Source: Acidobacteriota bacterium
GTDB taxonomy: Bacteria > Acidobacteriota > Holophagae > Acanthopleuribacterales > Acanthopleuribacteraceae
Assembly: GCA_030066195.1 (NCBI GenBank)
Contig: JASJCB010000049.1
Span: 1 to 64,000, forward strand
Length of the DNA stretch: 64,000 nucleotides
Direction: 5' to 3'
The notes under the pieces: model-generated
Databases searched by the model: none
What the model was told of the DNA's origin: nothing
Seen by the model: the letters and a program-made list of their open reading frames with translations, nothing else
Program-made: the position numbers and the translations under genes
Shown here: in pieces, positions 1-11,400 of the stretch
How positions within the stretch are numbered: the first letter of the stretch is position 1
Layout: every line of letters starts with the position of its first letter

Positions 1-3000
1 GTCCTGGGCATCGAAGACGATGTCGAGCTGGGTCAGGCCCGCCTCGATGGGCACGGTATAGCCCTGCTCGCCCGACGCTTCTTCGCTTAAGAGTGTTCCG
101 TTGATCGCAACGGAGCCGGTCACCGGCGTGCTGTCGTCGGTTGCCGACCAGGTGATCGTGATCTCCTGACCCATCGTCACCGGGTCGGGTGTCGCGCTCA
201 GGCTCATGACCGGCGGGGTCGTGTCGCGCATGATCGTGATGCTCGCCTCGCTCGGTTGCGCTCCGGTCAGTGTCGCGGTTGCGGTGATCGGGTTGTCGCC
301 CTCGATGTCGAGCGGCACGGTTGCTTCCCAATCGGTGCCGGTCAGTGTCGCGGGCAAACTGTTGACGGTGACCATCGCTGTCGGTTCTGAGACCGTACCG
401 GTGATGACCGCGCTCAGCTGGTCAGTTCGGGTTCCGTCCGCGGGTGCGGTGATCGCGATTGTCACGATCAACGGCTCGACCGGTACGGTCAGCGTGCGCT
501 GATCCGCGTTGCCCAAGTCGTCCTGGGCATCGAAGACGATGTCGAGCTGGGTCAGGCCCGCCTCGATGGGCACGGTATAGCCCTGCTCGCCCACGGCCTG
601 ATCGCTGAAGGGGATGCCGTTGACCGTCACGGAGCCGGTAACGGGTGTGCTGTCATCTGTTGCCGACCAGGTGATCGTCAGGGTCTCGCCCATGGTCACC
701 GGGCTCGGCAAGGCGTTCAGGCTCATCACCGGCGGTGTCTGGTCGCGGATGACCGTAATCGAATCGCCGGCGGTCGCGGCGGCCAGGTTTGCCTCGGCCG
801 TGATCGGATTGGCACCCTCGAGGGTAAGGGGGACACCAGCGCTCCAGTTGGCGCCGTCGCGGGTCGTGGTCAGACCCGCCACCGTTACCGTTGCAACGGG
901 CGGATCAACCGTTCCGCTCACCGTCACCGTGCCGGCGCTGGTGGTGAAGCCGGCCGTAGGGCTGGTGATCGCGACCACCAGGTTCGGTGGCAGGACCGTG
1001 ACGATTTCCTCTTTACCGGCGTTGTTGCCAAGCGTGTCGGTAGCGGTCAAGGTCAGGGTATAGGCGGTCAGGGCGGCATCATAGGGCACGGTCAGGCTGT
1101 CGCTGCCGGGGGTGGTCTCGGCGATCAGGACGCCGTCGCGGGTCATCGCGACCGAAGCAATCCCCGCATCGTCGACCGCGGCCCAGTCATAGGCCAGGGT
1201 CTCGCCCTGGCGTACGGATTCAGGTGCGTTCAGGGTCAGGGCCGGGCCGGTGATATCGCGAATGATCGTGATCGCCGCGGTGTCGGTCACACCGGCAAGT
1301 GTGGCCGTCGCGGTTATCGGGATCTCTCCATCAACTGTCAACGGCAGATCCACGGTCCAGGTGCTGCCGGTTTTGGCGGCGGGCCCGCCGTTGACCGTGA
1401 CTTCCGCGGCCTCGGGGGTGACCGTACCGCTGACGGTGACCGTGCCCCCGGCAGTGCGCAGCAGGTCCACGGGGCTGGTGATCGCGATCTGGACATCGGG
1501 AGGCAGGACCGACACGGTTTCGGTCCTGGTGTTGCTGTTGCCCAATGTATCGCCGGCGGTCAGCACCAGGCTGACCTCGGTCAGCGCGGCATCGTAGGGG
1601 ACAGTGAAGCTGTCGGAGCCGGGCGCGCCGGCAGCGACCTCGACACCGTTGCGGGTCAATGAGACCGAGGCAATGCCGCTCTCGTCATCAGCGGTCCAGG
1701 CATAATCGAGCACGTTGCCCTGAACCACGCTTGCGGCGACGGTGATCCCCAACACCGGCCCGGTGACATCGCGCACGATGGTCACCGCATCATCGGCTGT
1801 CTGGGCACCGAAGGTTGCCGTGGCAGTCAGCGTGATGGGACCTTCTACGGTCAGCGGAACCGTTGCGGTCCAGTCGGTATCTGTCGCTATCGCTGCCACG
1901 CCGTTGACGGTGACGGCAGCCGCCGGGTTGGTGACGGTACCGGTAACCGTGATCTCGGCTGCAGCGGTGCGGGAGCCCGTTGTCGGGCCGGCGATCGCGA
2001 CGGCAAGCGGAATCGGATCGACGATCACGGTCCGTGAATCGCTGTGCGTGTTGCCGGCGCGATCCTCGCCATAGGCCGCAAGCGCGATCTCGGTAAGACC
2101 GACGACGATTGGCACCGAGTCGTTGCGGGTGCCCGTGGCCTGATCGGAAACCGTCGTGCCGTCCTTGGTCACGTCGACCAGGGCCAGCTCGAGGTTATCG
2201 GTAACGGTCCATGACCAGCTCAGCGTCTGGCCCATGGTTACCCGTTCCGGTGCGGTCACGATCGCGACCGGCGGGGTGACATCGCGACTGATGGTGATCG
2301 CATCGCCGGCGGCATAGAGGCCCAATGAGGCCTCGGCCGTGAGCGCAATCGGGCCCTCGCCGGTCAACGCCAGGTCAACCGTCCAGGCATTGCCTGCCAC
2401 CGTTGCAGCGGAGCCGTTGACCAAAACCGTTGCCTGTGAGTGCGCCACGGTCCCGCTGACGGTGAGATTGTCCGCGGTCGTCCAACTGTCGGCGACGGGG
2501 TCGGTGATGCTGACGGAAAAGGCAATCGGGATGACCGTCACGGTGACATCTGCGCGTTCGGTATTTCCCAGACTGTCGGCGGCTTCGAGGCTGAAGGCAT
2601 AGCCGGCACGCGCCGGGTCGAAGGGGACGTCCAGCGTCTCGTTCCCAGCAGCTTCGCTCGAGACGATCGTGCCGTCCAGGATGAGCGTGGCCGTGACCGG
2701 GCCGTGCGGATCGCTTGCGGACCAGACGTAGCTGAGGATGGTACCCTGGTCGACCGGATTCGGGGTCGCGATCAGGTTCAGGGTCGGTCCGGTGGTGTCG
2801 CGCACAACCGTGGTCTGATCGCTGGCTTCCCTGCCCAGCAGAGTTGCGACCGCTTCGATGAGGTTGTCGCCCTCAGAGCCCAGCGTAACCTCGGCGCTGA
2901 AGCTGTTTCCCACGAGAGGCGTGTTGATGCCGTTGATGGTGAGTGTCGCCAGCGGTGTCGAGACGGACCCGCTCACCGTGACGGTTGTTTGTGCGGTCAG

Positions 3001-3055
3001 CAGACCGTCCACGGGGTCGGTGATCGACACGATCAGCTCGGGCACGGTGACGGTC
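1..3055 (-). repeat. Tandem Ig-like coding repeats, about 173 codons each
   Basis: The coding sequence contains at least six consecutive copies of a two-part Ig-like unit. Each opens with a motif like AITSPVDG, continues with VTVSGTV and a VTVNG hairpin, and ends with IIRDxTxPxL followed by a second domain. The last two copies in the window are closest: bases 1-73 and 520-592 are identical, an offset of 519 bases or exactly 173 codons. This indicates recent in-frame duplication or gene conversion. Units further right have diverged. Confidence 0.8.
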
Positions 3056-6000
3056 AAGGTGTAGACTTGGATCGCCGCGCCGCCGCGACCGTCCACAGCC
3101 AGAATTTCGACCGCGTGATCGCCCTCGTTCAGGCCTGGCGACCAGGAGATAGCACCGGTGGCCGTGTCGACTGTCATGCCGTCGGGCGCCTCGAGCAGAC
3201 TATAGCTGACGGTATCGCCATCGGGGTCGACCGCGTTGGCTGGATAGGCGTATTCGGCGCCGATCTCGACGGAGGTCACCGGCTCGGAGGTGAACACGGG
3301 CGGCAGGTTGGGGCAGAGCGTGACCGGTGGGACCGCGTAATGATCGGCGACCTCGGTTTCGCTGAGTGCGCGGGTGTAGACCGCGACCAGGTAGTAGGTC
3401 CCCAGCCAGGCCCGTTCCATCGGGTTGATTTCGTTGCCCAGTGCGAACAGGAAGCTGTCGTCCCAGTTGCCGGCATCGCCGCTGACGGTCTGTTCGGCGG
3501 CGATGACGTCGTTGACGTAGATCCGCGACAGACCCGAGGGCTCGCGCACGAAGACCACATGGTTGAGCGTCGTGGTCACGGTGTTGCCGGTCGTGGTTGT
3601 CGACGGATTGGCACCGTTGTCGCCCGCATCCGTCGTTCTGAAACGGACATCGTACTCGCCGGCCTTCTGGCCCAGGGTGACGTTGCGCGTGTGGGGCGTG
3701 TCCGAGATCGTGACCATACGGGCCGGGCTGGTCGGGCCCTGGGTCAGGTTGGTGGGCTCGACCCAGGCCTCGATCGTGAGCGCGCCGTCGGTCTTGACGG
3801 CGTTGGTGATGCGACTGGGCGGTGCGGCGGACAGCGCGATCGTATCGTCGTCGAAACGCAGACCACCACAGGCCTGCCAGGTCACCATGTCCACATCGGC
3901 GATCGTCAAGTCCAGGGGATCGGCCAGACCGGCGCGGTCGGGGACGTGATCGCCCGAACCGTCGCGAAAGCTGTAGTAGGCGGCCAGATCCTCGTCGGAC
4001 CGTTGCGGTGTACCGGGTGCGGTGACGTGGATTTCGACCGTGCGTGTATCGGTCAGACCGCCATCGTCGACCACCGTCAGGGTCGCCGTGTAGAGACCGG
4101 GATCGGCGTAGGTGTGCGTGACCCGCAGGCCCTCGCCCGCGCTGCTGTCGCCAAAACTCCAGGAAAAGCGTGCGATCGCGCCATCGGGATCGTAGGAGCC
4201 CAGCCCATCAAAGGTCACCGCCAGAGGGGCTTCACCCGACAGTCTGTCTGCTTGCAGGGAGGCGACCGGTGGCCGGTTACAGGTCGTCGGCTCACCGAGC
4301 GAAAAGTGCGTCGCGATCTGGTCTGGAGTCAGCACCGCGTCGTAGAGGGCGACCTGGTGGAAGGTGCCCAGCCAGGGCCGGTCCGCGGTGGTCTCGTTAC
4401 CCAGCACGAAGCTGAAATCATCGGCCCAGTTACTGAGATCGCCGCCGACGGTCTGGGTGGCGACCTGGGTGCCGTCGACCCAGAGCGCGGCATTACCGGC
4501 CGCATCGCGGGTGAAGAGCACGTGGGTCAACTCGGTGTGGACCGCACCGCCCTGAGTAATCGAGTTCAGCCCGTTGTCGCCGGCCGTGGTCGTGCGCAAC
4601 CGCACGACCCAGGTCGACCCCTCCTGACCCAGGGTCAGGTTGCGCAGATAGGCCCCGTTCGAGATGCTGACCACGCGAGCGGGACCGTTCTGGGTGGTAT
4701 TGGCAGGGGTGAGCCAGGCCTCGAGCGTGAGTGCACCGGAGGTTCGGATCGCGTCGATCAGTTCGGTCGGCAGGTTCTGGGCGGTGATCGCGGTGGGGCT
4801 GTCCAGGCGGAGGCCGCCACAGGCTGCCCAACTGGCCGCGGCCGGGTCGCCGATCTCCAGGTCGAGCGCCGGCAGCACACCCGATACATCGGCGACGAGC
4901 GTCCCCGAGCCCTCATCGAAACGATACTCGGCCAAGAGGTGATCGGTGGCGCGGCTCGGCCGTGGCAAGATGTCGAGCGCCACCGTCGCGGTATCTATTT
5001 TGTCCTGATCGTCGGTGACGGTCAGCGCGATCAGATAGCTGCCCGGTTCGGTATAGGTATGGTTGACTACGGTGCCGGAGGCCGTGTTGCCGTCGCCCAG
5101 ATCCCAGGCATAGGCAATCAGCGTACCGTCGCAATCGCGGGCGCGCGCGGCATCGAGCAGGACGGCAAGCGGTGCCGTATCGCCGTTGGCCAGCAGGTCG
5201 AAGGCAGCGGTCGGCGTCCCCGTGCACGGTGGGTACACGGTCACGGTCTCTGTCTTCGTGCTTTCGTTGCCCAGCGTGTCCTGCGCGGTGACGACGAGCA
5301 CGATCTCGGTGAGGCTCGGATCCTCGGGCACCGCATAGCTGCCGGTCCCGACCAGGCGGTTGTCGACCGGGTTTCCGTTCAGAGTCACCAGCACCGAGGC
5401 GACGCCGTTGGCATCATCGGCTGTCCAGCTGTATTCCAGGTTCTCGAGCTGCGAGATCTCCGCGGGTGCATCGAGCGTAATCGCGGGCCCTTCGGTGTCG
5501 CGCACGATGCTCAGGGATTGCGTCTCGATACGACCGCCCATCTCCGCGCTGACCTCGATTGGGAAGCTGCCATCGGCGACCAGCGGCAGGGTGGCGGACC
5601 AATCCGAGCCGATAGAGTCGGCCGCGACGCCGTTGACGGTCACAACCGCACCGGGGTGGGAAACCGTCCCGGTGACGACGATCTCATCAGCATTGGTCAG
5701 CGACCCGTCGGCGGGTTGGTTGACCGCGAGGGCAAGACACAGCTCGCGCAGACCGACGGCGTAGTGATCGTCGATCTCGGCGGCCGACAGCGCGCGGTCA
5801 TAGAGTGCGACCAGGTGATAGTCGCCCAGCCAGGCGCGATCGCTGCCGTCGGTCTCGTTGCCCAGCGCCAGCACGAAGCTCTCGTCCCAGGTGCTGAAAT
5901 CGCCTGCAATAGTCTCCTGGCCGCGAACGGTATTGTTGACGTATAAGGTTGCAGCGCCAAACGCATCGCGGGTGTAGACCACGTGGAGCAGATCGGTGGT

Positions 6001-8373
6001 CGTCGCCGAGCTGCTGGTGGTCGTCGACGGTTGAGCGCCGTTGTTCGTGTCGGTGCGCAGCCGCACGTCGAGTTCGCCGGCCTTCTGGCCCAGGGCGAAG
6101 TTACGAACCGTGGTCGAGCCCGAGAGTGTGACGATCCGCGCCGGGCTGTCGGGGCCCAGGGTCAGATCGTCGGGCTTGACCCAGGCCTCGATGGTGAGCG
6201 CGTTGCCGGCTTGCAGGCGCGCGATCAGGTCGGTCGGCGGCCCGTTGGAAACGGCGATCGATGCGCTGTCGAGCGAGAGACCCGAGCAGGAGAGCCAACT
6301 GCTCGAGAGCTCATCGGCAAGGGTCAGGTCCAGGGGCTCACCGTTGCCGGCCTGATCGAGGATCCGGTCGCCGCTCCCCTCGTCGAAGCGGTAGAGGGCA
6401 AGCAGCCCGTCGGCTTTACGGTGGGGCGCACCCGGCTCGCTGACCTCTACGGCCAGCGTGCGGGTAGCCGTCTCACCGCCGTCATCGGTCACGGTGAGGG
6501 TGACGCGATGGACACCACCGGTTGTGAAGACGTGTTGCGGTGTCGGGCCGTTGCCGACCTGGCCGTCGCCGAAGTCCCAGCTGTAATCGGCAATCGTGCC
6601 GTCGGGATCGCTTGAGCGCGTGGCATCGAAGCTGACCGCCAGGGGCGCGGAGCCACTGACCACATCGGCCTCGATACGGGCCACGGGCGGCCGGTTACAG
6701 GTAGCGGGCGGGCCGACAGCGCGATGGTGGGCGATCACGGCCGCATCGAGTGCGGTATCGTAGATCGCGACGCGGTGGAAAGTGCCCAGCCAGGGCCGAT
6801 CGCCCGTGAGCTCGTTGGCCAACGCGAAGCTGTAGTCGGTCCAATTGCTCGTATCGCCGGTGACCGTTTGGGTCGCCGCGAGCGTGCCGTCGACGTAGAT
6901 CGCGGCTGCACCCTCGGCATCGCGGGTGTAGACCACATGGGTCAGCAGGCCCGCGGCCGCATCGGTATCGGTCCGGGTGACCGGATTGGTGCCGTTGAGG
7001 CCGGTGTCGGTGGTGCGCAGGCGGACCACCCACTCGTCGCCTTCCTGGCCCAGGGTGAGGTTGCGGTTATTGCCGTCAGCCGACAGCGTCGCGATGCGGG
7101 CTGGCCCGCTCTGGTCGGCCGAGCCGGGCACGAGCCAGGCCTCGATGGTGAGCGCGTTGCCGGCTCGGATCGCATCGTTGATCTTGGTCGCATTGGCAAC
7201 GCTCGTGATCAACGTATCCCCGGCGACCTCCAGGCCGCCGCAGGGGTCCCAGCTGATCGCGTCGGGGTCTTGAATCGTCAGGTCGAGCGCGGGCGCAATG
7301 CCCGAGGTATCGTTCACAACGCTGCCGCCGGCATCGGTGAAGTCCCAGGCAGCCAGCAGGTTCTCGCCGGCTAGCTGGTCTTCGCCCAGAACCAGGACGG
7401 TGCGCGTCGTCGAAGCCGTCTGTCCGTCGTTGTCGGTGACCGTGAGCACGATGTCGTAGCTGCCCGGCGTCGGGTAGACGTGGTTAGCGATGAAGCCGCT
7501 GTTGTTCTGACCGTCGCCGAAGTCCCAAGCGGCGCTCTGGATCGTGCCGTCGCAGTCAGACGAGCCATTGGCATCCAGGTTGACGGTGACGGGTACGGTG
7601 ACGCCGTCGGTTGTCACGTCGAAGGCCGCCAAGGGGAGGCCGTCGCAGGGGTCCATGATCGCGGCCAGGCCGGCCGCGTCGAGAGCGACATCGTAGACCC
7701 TGATATCGTCGATGATGCCGTCAAACGGTTTGTCGCCGGCTCCTGCCGGTTGGTTGCCCACGGACACACCGAGGCCCATACGCTCGTCGATCGTGCCGCT
7801 GAGCGCTGTCGAGCCCACCTCAACGCCGTCCTGGAACAGCTTCAGCAAGGTACCGTCGTAGACCAGAGCCGCGTGGGTCCAGGTCCCGGCCAGGATCTCA
7901 CCGCTCGTGGCGATCAGTGTGGCGGTGGTTCCATTGGTGCGGAAACGGGCGCGCAGTCGCATCACGCCGCCGTCCAGAACGGTGCTCAGCATCCAGTCGT
8001 GATCGGCCGCGTTGGTGCCCGAGGCCCGCGAGATCAGACGCCCGTCGCCAATGTCGAAATCATCGGCCTTCAGCCACAGCGCGATCGTTGCCGCGCTACC
8101 CGACAAGCCGGGCCCGCTGAAGGCGATGCGATCGTCGACGCCGTCAAAATCGAGCGCGCCGTCCAGCTTACCGCCGACCCAGAGAGCGCCGTCCACCTGA
8201 CCGGGCCAGGTCCCGCCGGCATCGCCGGCAACGGTGCCCGCCCCCTCGTCCAACGGCCAGTGCGCGGTGGGGATCTCCTGGCCGAGCAGACCACCGGCAC
8301 ACAGCCACACAAGGCAGGTGACCAGACCTCTCCGAACAGATTGTCGCAATGGGGAATGACGATGCTGACTCAT
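1..8373 (-). CDS. Giant exported LamG/PKD/Ig-repeat protein (C-terminus beyond the left edge)
   Basis: The minus-strand frame stays open from the ATG at 8373 to the window edge, giving at least 2790 residues. The start has GGAG six bases upstream. Residues 1-29 form a signal peptide (basic n-region, then LVTCLVWLCAGGLLG). Modules in order, with approximate residues: LamG/concanavalin-like 30-235; PKD 239-328 (WDFGDG); LamG 331-551; PKD 558-644; LamG 648-878; an Ig-like pair 880-1044; PKD 1048-1138; LamG 1141-1361; PKD 1363-1451; LamG 1456-1684; a cadherin/He_PIG-like domain 1688-1771; then at least six Ig-like units of about 170 residues. No catalytic domain is visible. LamG and PKD modules generally bind glycans or proteins, so an adhesive or matrix role at the cell surface is inferred. 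It starts 49 bases after the preceding giant gene, probably in the same operon. The missing C-terminus might hold an RHS, sorting or toxin domain; this cannot be judged here. Confidence 0.85.
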   Translation of the reverse strand, partial: MSQHRHSPLRQSVRRGLVTCLVWLCAGGLLGQEIPTAHWPLDEGAGTVAGDAGGTWPGQVDGALWVGGKLDGALDFDGVDDRIAFSGPGLSGSAATIALWLKADDFDIGDGRLISRASGTNAADHDWMLSTVLDGGVMRLRARFRTNGTTATLIATSGEILAGTWTHAALVYDGTLLKLFQDGVEVGSTALSGTIDERMGLGVSVGNQPAGAGDKPFDGIIDDIRVYDVALDAAGLAAIMDPCDGLPLAAFDVTTDGVTVPVTVNLDANGSSDCDGTIQSAAWDFGDGQNNSGFIANHVYPTPGSYDIVLTVTDNDGQTASTTRTVLVLGEDQLAGENLLAAWDFTDAGGSVVNDTSGIAPALDLTIQDPDAISWDPCGGLEVAGDTLITSVANATKINDAIRAGNALTIEAWLVPGSADQSGPARIATLSADGNNRNLTLGQEGDEWVVRLRTTDTGLNGTNPVTRTDTDAAAGLLTHVVYTRDAEGAAAIYVDGTLAATQTVTGDTSNWTDYSFALANELTGDRPWLGTFHRVAIYDTALDAAVIAHHRAVGPPATCNRPPVARIEADVVSGSAPLAVSFDATRSSDPDGTIADYSWDFGDGQVGNGPTPQHVFTTGGVHRVTLTVTDDGGETATRTLAVEVSEPGAPHRKADGLLALYRFDEGSGDRILDQAGNGEPLDLTLADELSSSWLSCSGLSLDSASIAVSNGPPTDLIARLQAGNALTIEAWVKPDDLTLGPDSPARIVTLSGSTTVRNFALGQKAGELDVRLRTDTNNGAQPSTTTSSSATTTDLLHVVYTRDAFGAATLYVNNTVRGQETIAGDFSTWDESFVLALGNETDGSDRAWLGDYHLVALYDRALSAAEIDDHYAVGLRELCLALAVNQPADGSLTNADEIVVTGTVSHPGAVVTVNGVAADSIGSDWSATLPLVADGSFPIEVSAEMGGRIETQSLSIVRDTEGPAITLDAPAEISQLENLEYSWTADDANGVASVLVTLNGNPVDNRLVGTGSYAVPEDPSLTEIVLVVTAQDTLGNESTKTETVTVYPPCTGTPTAAFDLLANGDTAPLAVLLDAARARDCDGTLIAYAWDLGDGNTASGTVVNHTYTEPGSYLIALTVTDDQDKIDTATVALDILPRPSRATDHLLAEYRFDEGSGTLVADVSGVLPALDLEIGDPAAASWAACGGLRLDSPTAITAQNLPTELIDAIRTSGALTLEAWLTPANTTQNGPARVVSISNGAYLRNLTLGQEGSTWVVRLRTTTAGDNGLNSITQGGAVHTELTHVLFTRDAAGNAALWVDGTQVATQTVGGDLSNWADDFSFVLGNETTADRPWLGTFHQVALYDAVLTPDQIATHFSLGEPTTCNRPPVASLQADRLSGEAPLAVTFDGLGSYDPDGAIARFSWSFGDSSAGEGLRVTHTYADPGLYTATLTVVDDGGLTDTRTVEIHVTAPGTPQRSDEDLAAYYSFRDGSGDHVPDRAGLADPLDLTIADVDMVTWQACGGLRFDDDTIALSAAPPSRITNAVKTDGALTIEAWVEPTNLTQGPTSPARMVTISDTPHTRNVTLGQKAGEYDVRFRTTDAGDNGANPSTTTTGNTVTTTLNHVVFVREPSGLSRIYVNDVIAAEQTVSGDAGNWDDSFLFALGNEINPMERAWLGTYYLVAVYTRALSETEVADHYAVPPVTLCPNLPPVFTSEPVTSVEIGAEYAYPANAVDPDGDTVSYSLLEAPDGMTVDTATGAISWSPGLNEGDHAVEILAVDGRGGAAIQVYTLTVTVPELIVSITDPVDGLLTAQTTVTVSGSVSTPLATLTINGINTPLVGNSFSAEVTLGSEGDNLIEAVATLLGREASDQTTVVRDTTGPTLNLIATPNPVDQGTILSYVWSASDPHGPVTATLILDGTIVSSEAAGNETLDVPFDPARAGYAFSLEAADSLGNTERADVTVTVIPIAFSVSITDPVADSWTTADNLTVSGTVAHSQATVLVNGSAATVAGNAWTVDLALTGEGPIALTAEASLGLYAAGDAITISRDVTPPVAIVTAPERVTMGQTLSWSWTVTDNLELALVDVTKDGTTVSDQATGTRNDSVPIVVGLTEIALAAYGEDRAGNTHSDSRTVIVDPIPLAVAIAGPTTGSRTAAAEITVTGTVTNPAAAVTVNGVAAIATDTDWTATVPLTVEGPITLTATATFGAQTADDAVTIVRDVTGPVLGITVAASVVQGNVLDYAWTADDESGIASVSLTRNGVEVAAGAPGSDSFTVPYDAALTEVSLVLTAGDTLGNSNTRTETVSVLPPDVQIAITSPVDLLRTAGGTVTVSGTVTPEAAEVTVNGGPAAKTGSTWTVDLPLTVDGEIPITATATLAGVTDTAAITIIRDITGPALTLNAPESVRQGETLAYDWAAVDDAGIASVAMTRDGVLIAETTPGSDSLTVPYDAALTAYTLTLTATDTLGNNAGKEEIVTVLPPNLVVAITSPTAGFTTSAGTVTVSGTVDPPVATVTVAGLTTTRDGANWSAGVPLTLEGANPITAEANLAAATAGDSITVIRDQTPPVMSLNALPSPVTMGETLTITWSATDDSTPVTGSVTVNGIPFSDQAVGEQGYTVPIEAGLTQLDIVFDAQDDLGNADQRTLTVPVEPLIVTIAITAPADGTRTDQLSAVITGTVSEPTAMVTVNSLPATLTGTDWEATVPLDIEGDNPITATATLTGAQPSEASITIMRDTTPPVMSLSATPDPVTMGQEITITWSATDDSTPVTGSVAINGTLLSEEASGEQGYTVPIEAGLTQLDIVFDAQD

Positions 8374-8422
8374 GATGCGCTCCATTCCATGTCGGAAACT
8401 GTCGATGCTCGAGGGCCCGCCT

Positions 8423-11400
8423 TCACGGACGGAAGGTGGGTGACCCGCCGTGGTAGAGGAGGTTGATCTGCCGGGGCGTGAGCACGACATCCCAGATGAC
8501 GTGCTCGTCCAGCCAACCCTGGTAATAGGTTTCGCTGCTGTGGTTGCGACCGTGATAGGCGTCGGCCGTCGTATCGGTGATGAGTGGGAAGGCGGTGATG
8601 CTCCACGACTGGGTGTCGATCAAGACGCCGTCGAGGTAGAGCGAGGCCGTGCCCTCGTCGAAGGTGAGGGCGATGTGATGCCAGGTACCCGGCAACAGCT
8701 CCGGTGTCTTTATCACCGATGGATTCGGAACATTAGCCGCGGGCTCATCCGGCGAGAAGCCCAAGGTGCGATCGGCATGAGTGGTCAGCGCATAGGTCCA
8801 GGAGTTGCTCCGCCCCGTGGCAAACAAGCCGCCGAGTTCGTGAAAGTCCTCGACCCTGGCCCAGATCGAGATACTGGTGGTTCCGGTCGCTTGGCCCTCG
8901 TCGCCGTTCAGATCGTAGAGGTACATGGGCTCGTGCTGGATTCGATTGTTGATACCGTCGAAGTAGTAGGATGTCGCTTCGATCCCGAGTTGCCCGCCCA
9001 GGCCGGACCAGATCCTGCCGTGCGCTTCTCTACCCGCGACGCTGTAGTGATCGACCAACTCGACCCAGCCGGTGCCGTTTTGCGTCGTGTGGAAGTCCCA
9101 ATGGGCGACGGGTTGCGGCAGCGGCAGCCCGACGTCGTCGTTACGCGTGTAGGGTGAAAGGGTAACCCCGTTGCTCTCCCTGGCAATCGCATCGACGGTC
9201 GTCAGGCGCAGGCTGTGAAGCGAGCCCGGGCTCAGGCTGTCGACCTGATAGGCGAGCGTGTCAGATGTGAGCGGGATCGGGTTGGGATCGCCGTCCACGT
9301 AGAGGTTATAGGTGACCGGCGCATCGCCGAACGACACGGGTGGCGCCTGCCAGCTGAGATCGAGGGTGGTGGCGGTCGCGGCCACGGACAGATCGCCGGC
9401 CTCTCGAGGCGGTACCGCGTAGTGGCGTGCCCCGAACGCGCCGCGGTAGTAGAGCGAGCGGATCTGCTGAGCGCTGAGTGCGGTATCCCAGATACCGAGC
9501 TCGTCGACGAAACCGTCATAGGCGGTCTGGCCGCGGACCGGGTTGGTACCGAGGATCAAGGCGCGATCATCGGCAAGGGTAAGGGTCGCCAAACCCCAAT
9601 CGTCGCTGCCCACGAGGAGACCGTTCAGGTAGAGCAAGACCTGGCCGGCCTCGACGGTGGCGGCCAGATGGTACCAGGTACCGGCCGCCAACGGGCCGAC
9701 CCGCAACCCGGCGTCCGGCGTTGCCGGGTAATCGCCCTGCAGGCTCAGCCAGCCGCCGGCGATATCGCTCTGGGTGGTCAACGAGAAGGTCTCGCCGGTG
9801 CCGCCGGCGGAGAGGTAACCGACGATGCCGCCGTCGGCGGTGAAGCTCGACACGTTAACCCAGGTCGCGAGTGTGAAGGATGTCGCGGTTGCATCCAGCT
9901 CTGATGTGGCGGACGCGGTCGCGCTGCCGCTCGCCCGGAACTCGAGGCTGCTGCCGACTATCCCGGCTCGGCCGGCCATCGCGTTCGTTGCGACGGCATG
10001 GTGCTGCCCGGTCGCATCGCCGAGCGTAGTCCCGGTGATCGAGACCGATTCCATGTCGTAGTGCAGGATCGGTTCGGGCACGGCCAGCGCGTTGATGGTT
10101 ACCGATTGCGTCTCGAGGGCCGAGGGCAAACCCAGGAAATCAATGGCAACGACCGCGAAGTGGTAGGTATTGCCGGCAATCAGGTCGCTGAGGGCGACGA
10201 CTTCATTGTCAACCGATTGGGTGGCAACGAGGGTCGCCTGGCTGACATCGGTGAAGGGTGTATCGGACAGGTAGACCCGGTAGCTGTCTACGGGCTTGAC
10301 GGCGCCGGCGCCGTAACCGCTCCAGTCGAGGATCACCGTCGTGCCGTTGTCAGCCGTGGTCGAAAATGATACGGCCGGGTTGTCGGGTACGAAGTCGTAG
10401 AAGCGGACGCCGTCGTCGCCGGCGACCCACAACAGCTCGCGGTTATAGCTGTCGAGCACGGTGTTCCAGATACCGATCTCGTCGATCCGCCCGACAAGGC
10501 CGGTATCGCCCGCGGTGTGACGGTTGCCGAAGCTGAGCGTGCCCTGTGCCGCCAAGGGCAGCGCGGTCACCGACCAGTCGGCCTCGTCGATCAGCACCCC
10601 GTCCTGGTAGAGGCCGGCGTGACCATGGTCGAATTGGGCGACGAGATTGGACCAGCGGCCTCGGGTTCTCGGAGCTTCCAAGAAGTCCGTGCCCGACTGG
10701 AAGCGGTACATGCCGCCCGAGATGTGTATCGAGAAGGTCTCGAGACCCGGCTCGCCGTAGCTGATAATACCGCCGTCGTCGGGCGTGTCGGGTCTGACCC
10801 AGACCGAGACGGTGAGTGTTTCCGGGATATCCAGCGCGGCCGAGTGGGCGAAGCTGACCTTGTCGCTGCCGTCGAAGATCAGGCCGCCCCGGAGAATCGA
10901 TCCGACCGGGGCAGCGCCTTCGAGCAGGCCGTGGTGCCTGCCCAGGAGATCGTAGGCATAGGTCTCGTCGACCGCTTCTGTATCGAGCGTCCAGTAGGAG
11001 ACCGCGTCCGGCATGTACCGCGTCTGCGGTGTGGGGGACTGTGAGCCGATCTGGCCCCGGTTGCCGAAGATGTCGACGGCGACCACGCCGTAGTAGAACG
11101 GCGGCCCGTTCAGGAACCCCACGGTGTCGAAACGGTCGTAGGCCCAGAGCTTGAAGCCTTTCAGTTTGTAGCCGACATTGTAATTGCCGGGAAACGGTTG
11201 ATCGTCGACGTAGACGGAATAGTGGTGGAGCCTGCGTCCCTGCGCCTTTTCGTCGTAGCCGCGCCAGTCGACGACATGGACGGTGCCATTGTCGAGCTCG
11301 GTCACGGTGAAGGGCACCGGGTCGAATTCCACGTAATAGCTGTCGACCATGATGCCGTACTCGCCCTGACCATGGAGAATGTCGACTTCGGTCTGCGTGA

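Noticed and set aside
2440-5946. A 1168-codon open frame on the plus strand
   Set aside because: It lies antisense to the LamG/PKD/Ig coding frame of the giant gene. Its translation has no domain character and is rich in Gly, Arg, Asp and Val, as expected for the complement of GC-rich coding DNA. The minus-strand frame has a ribosome-binding site, signal peptide and repeated domains.
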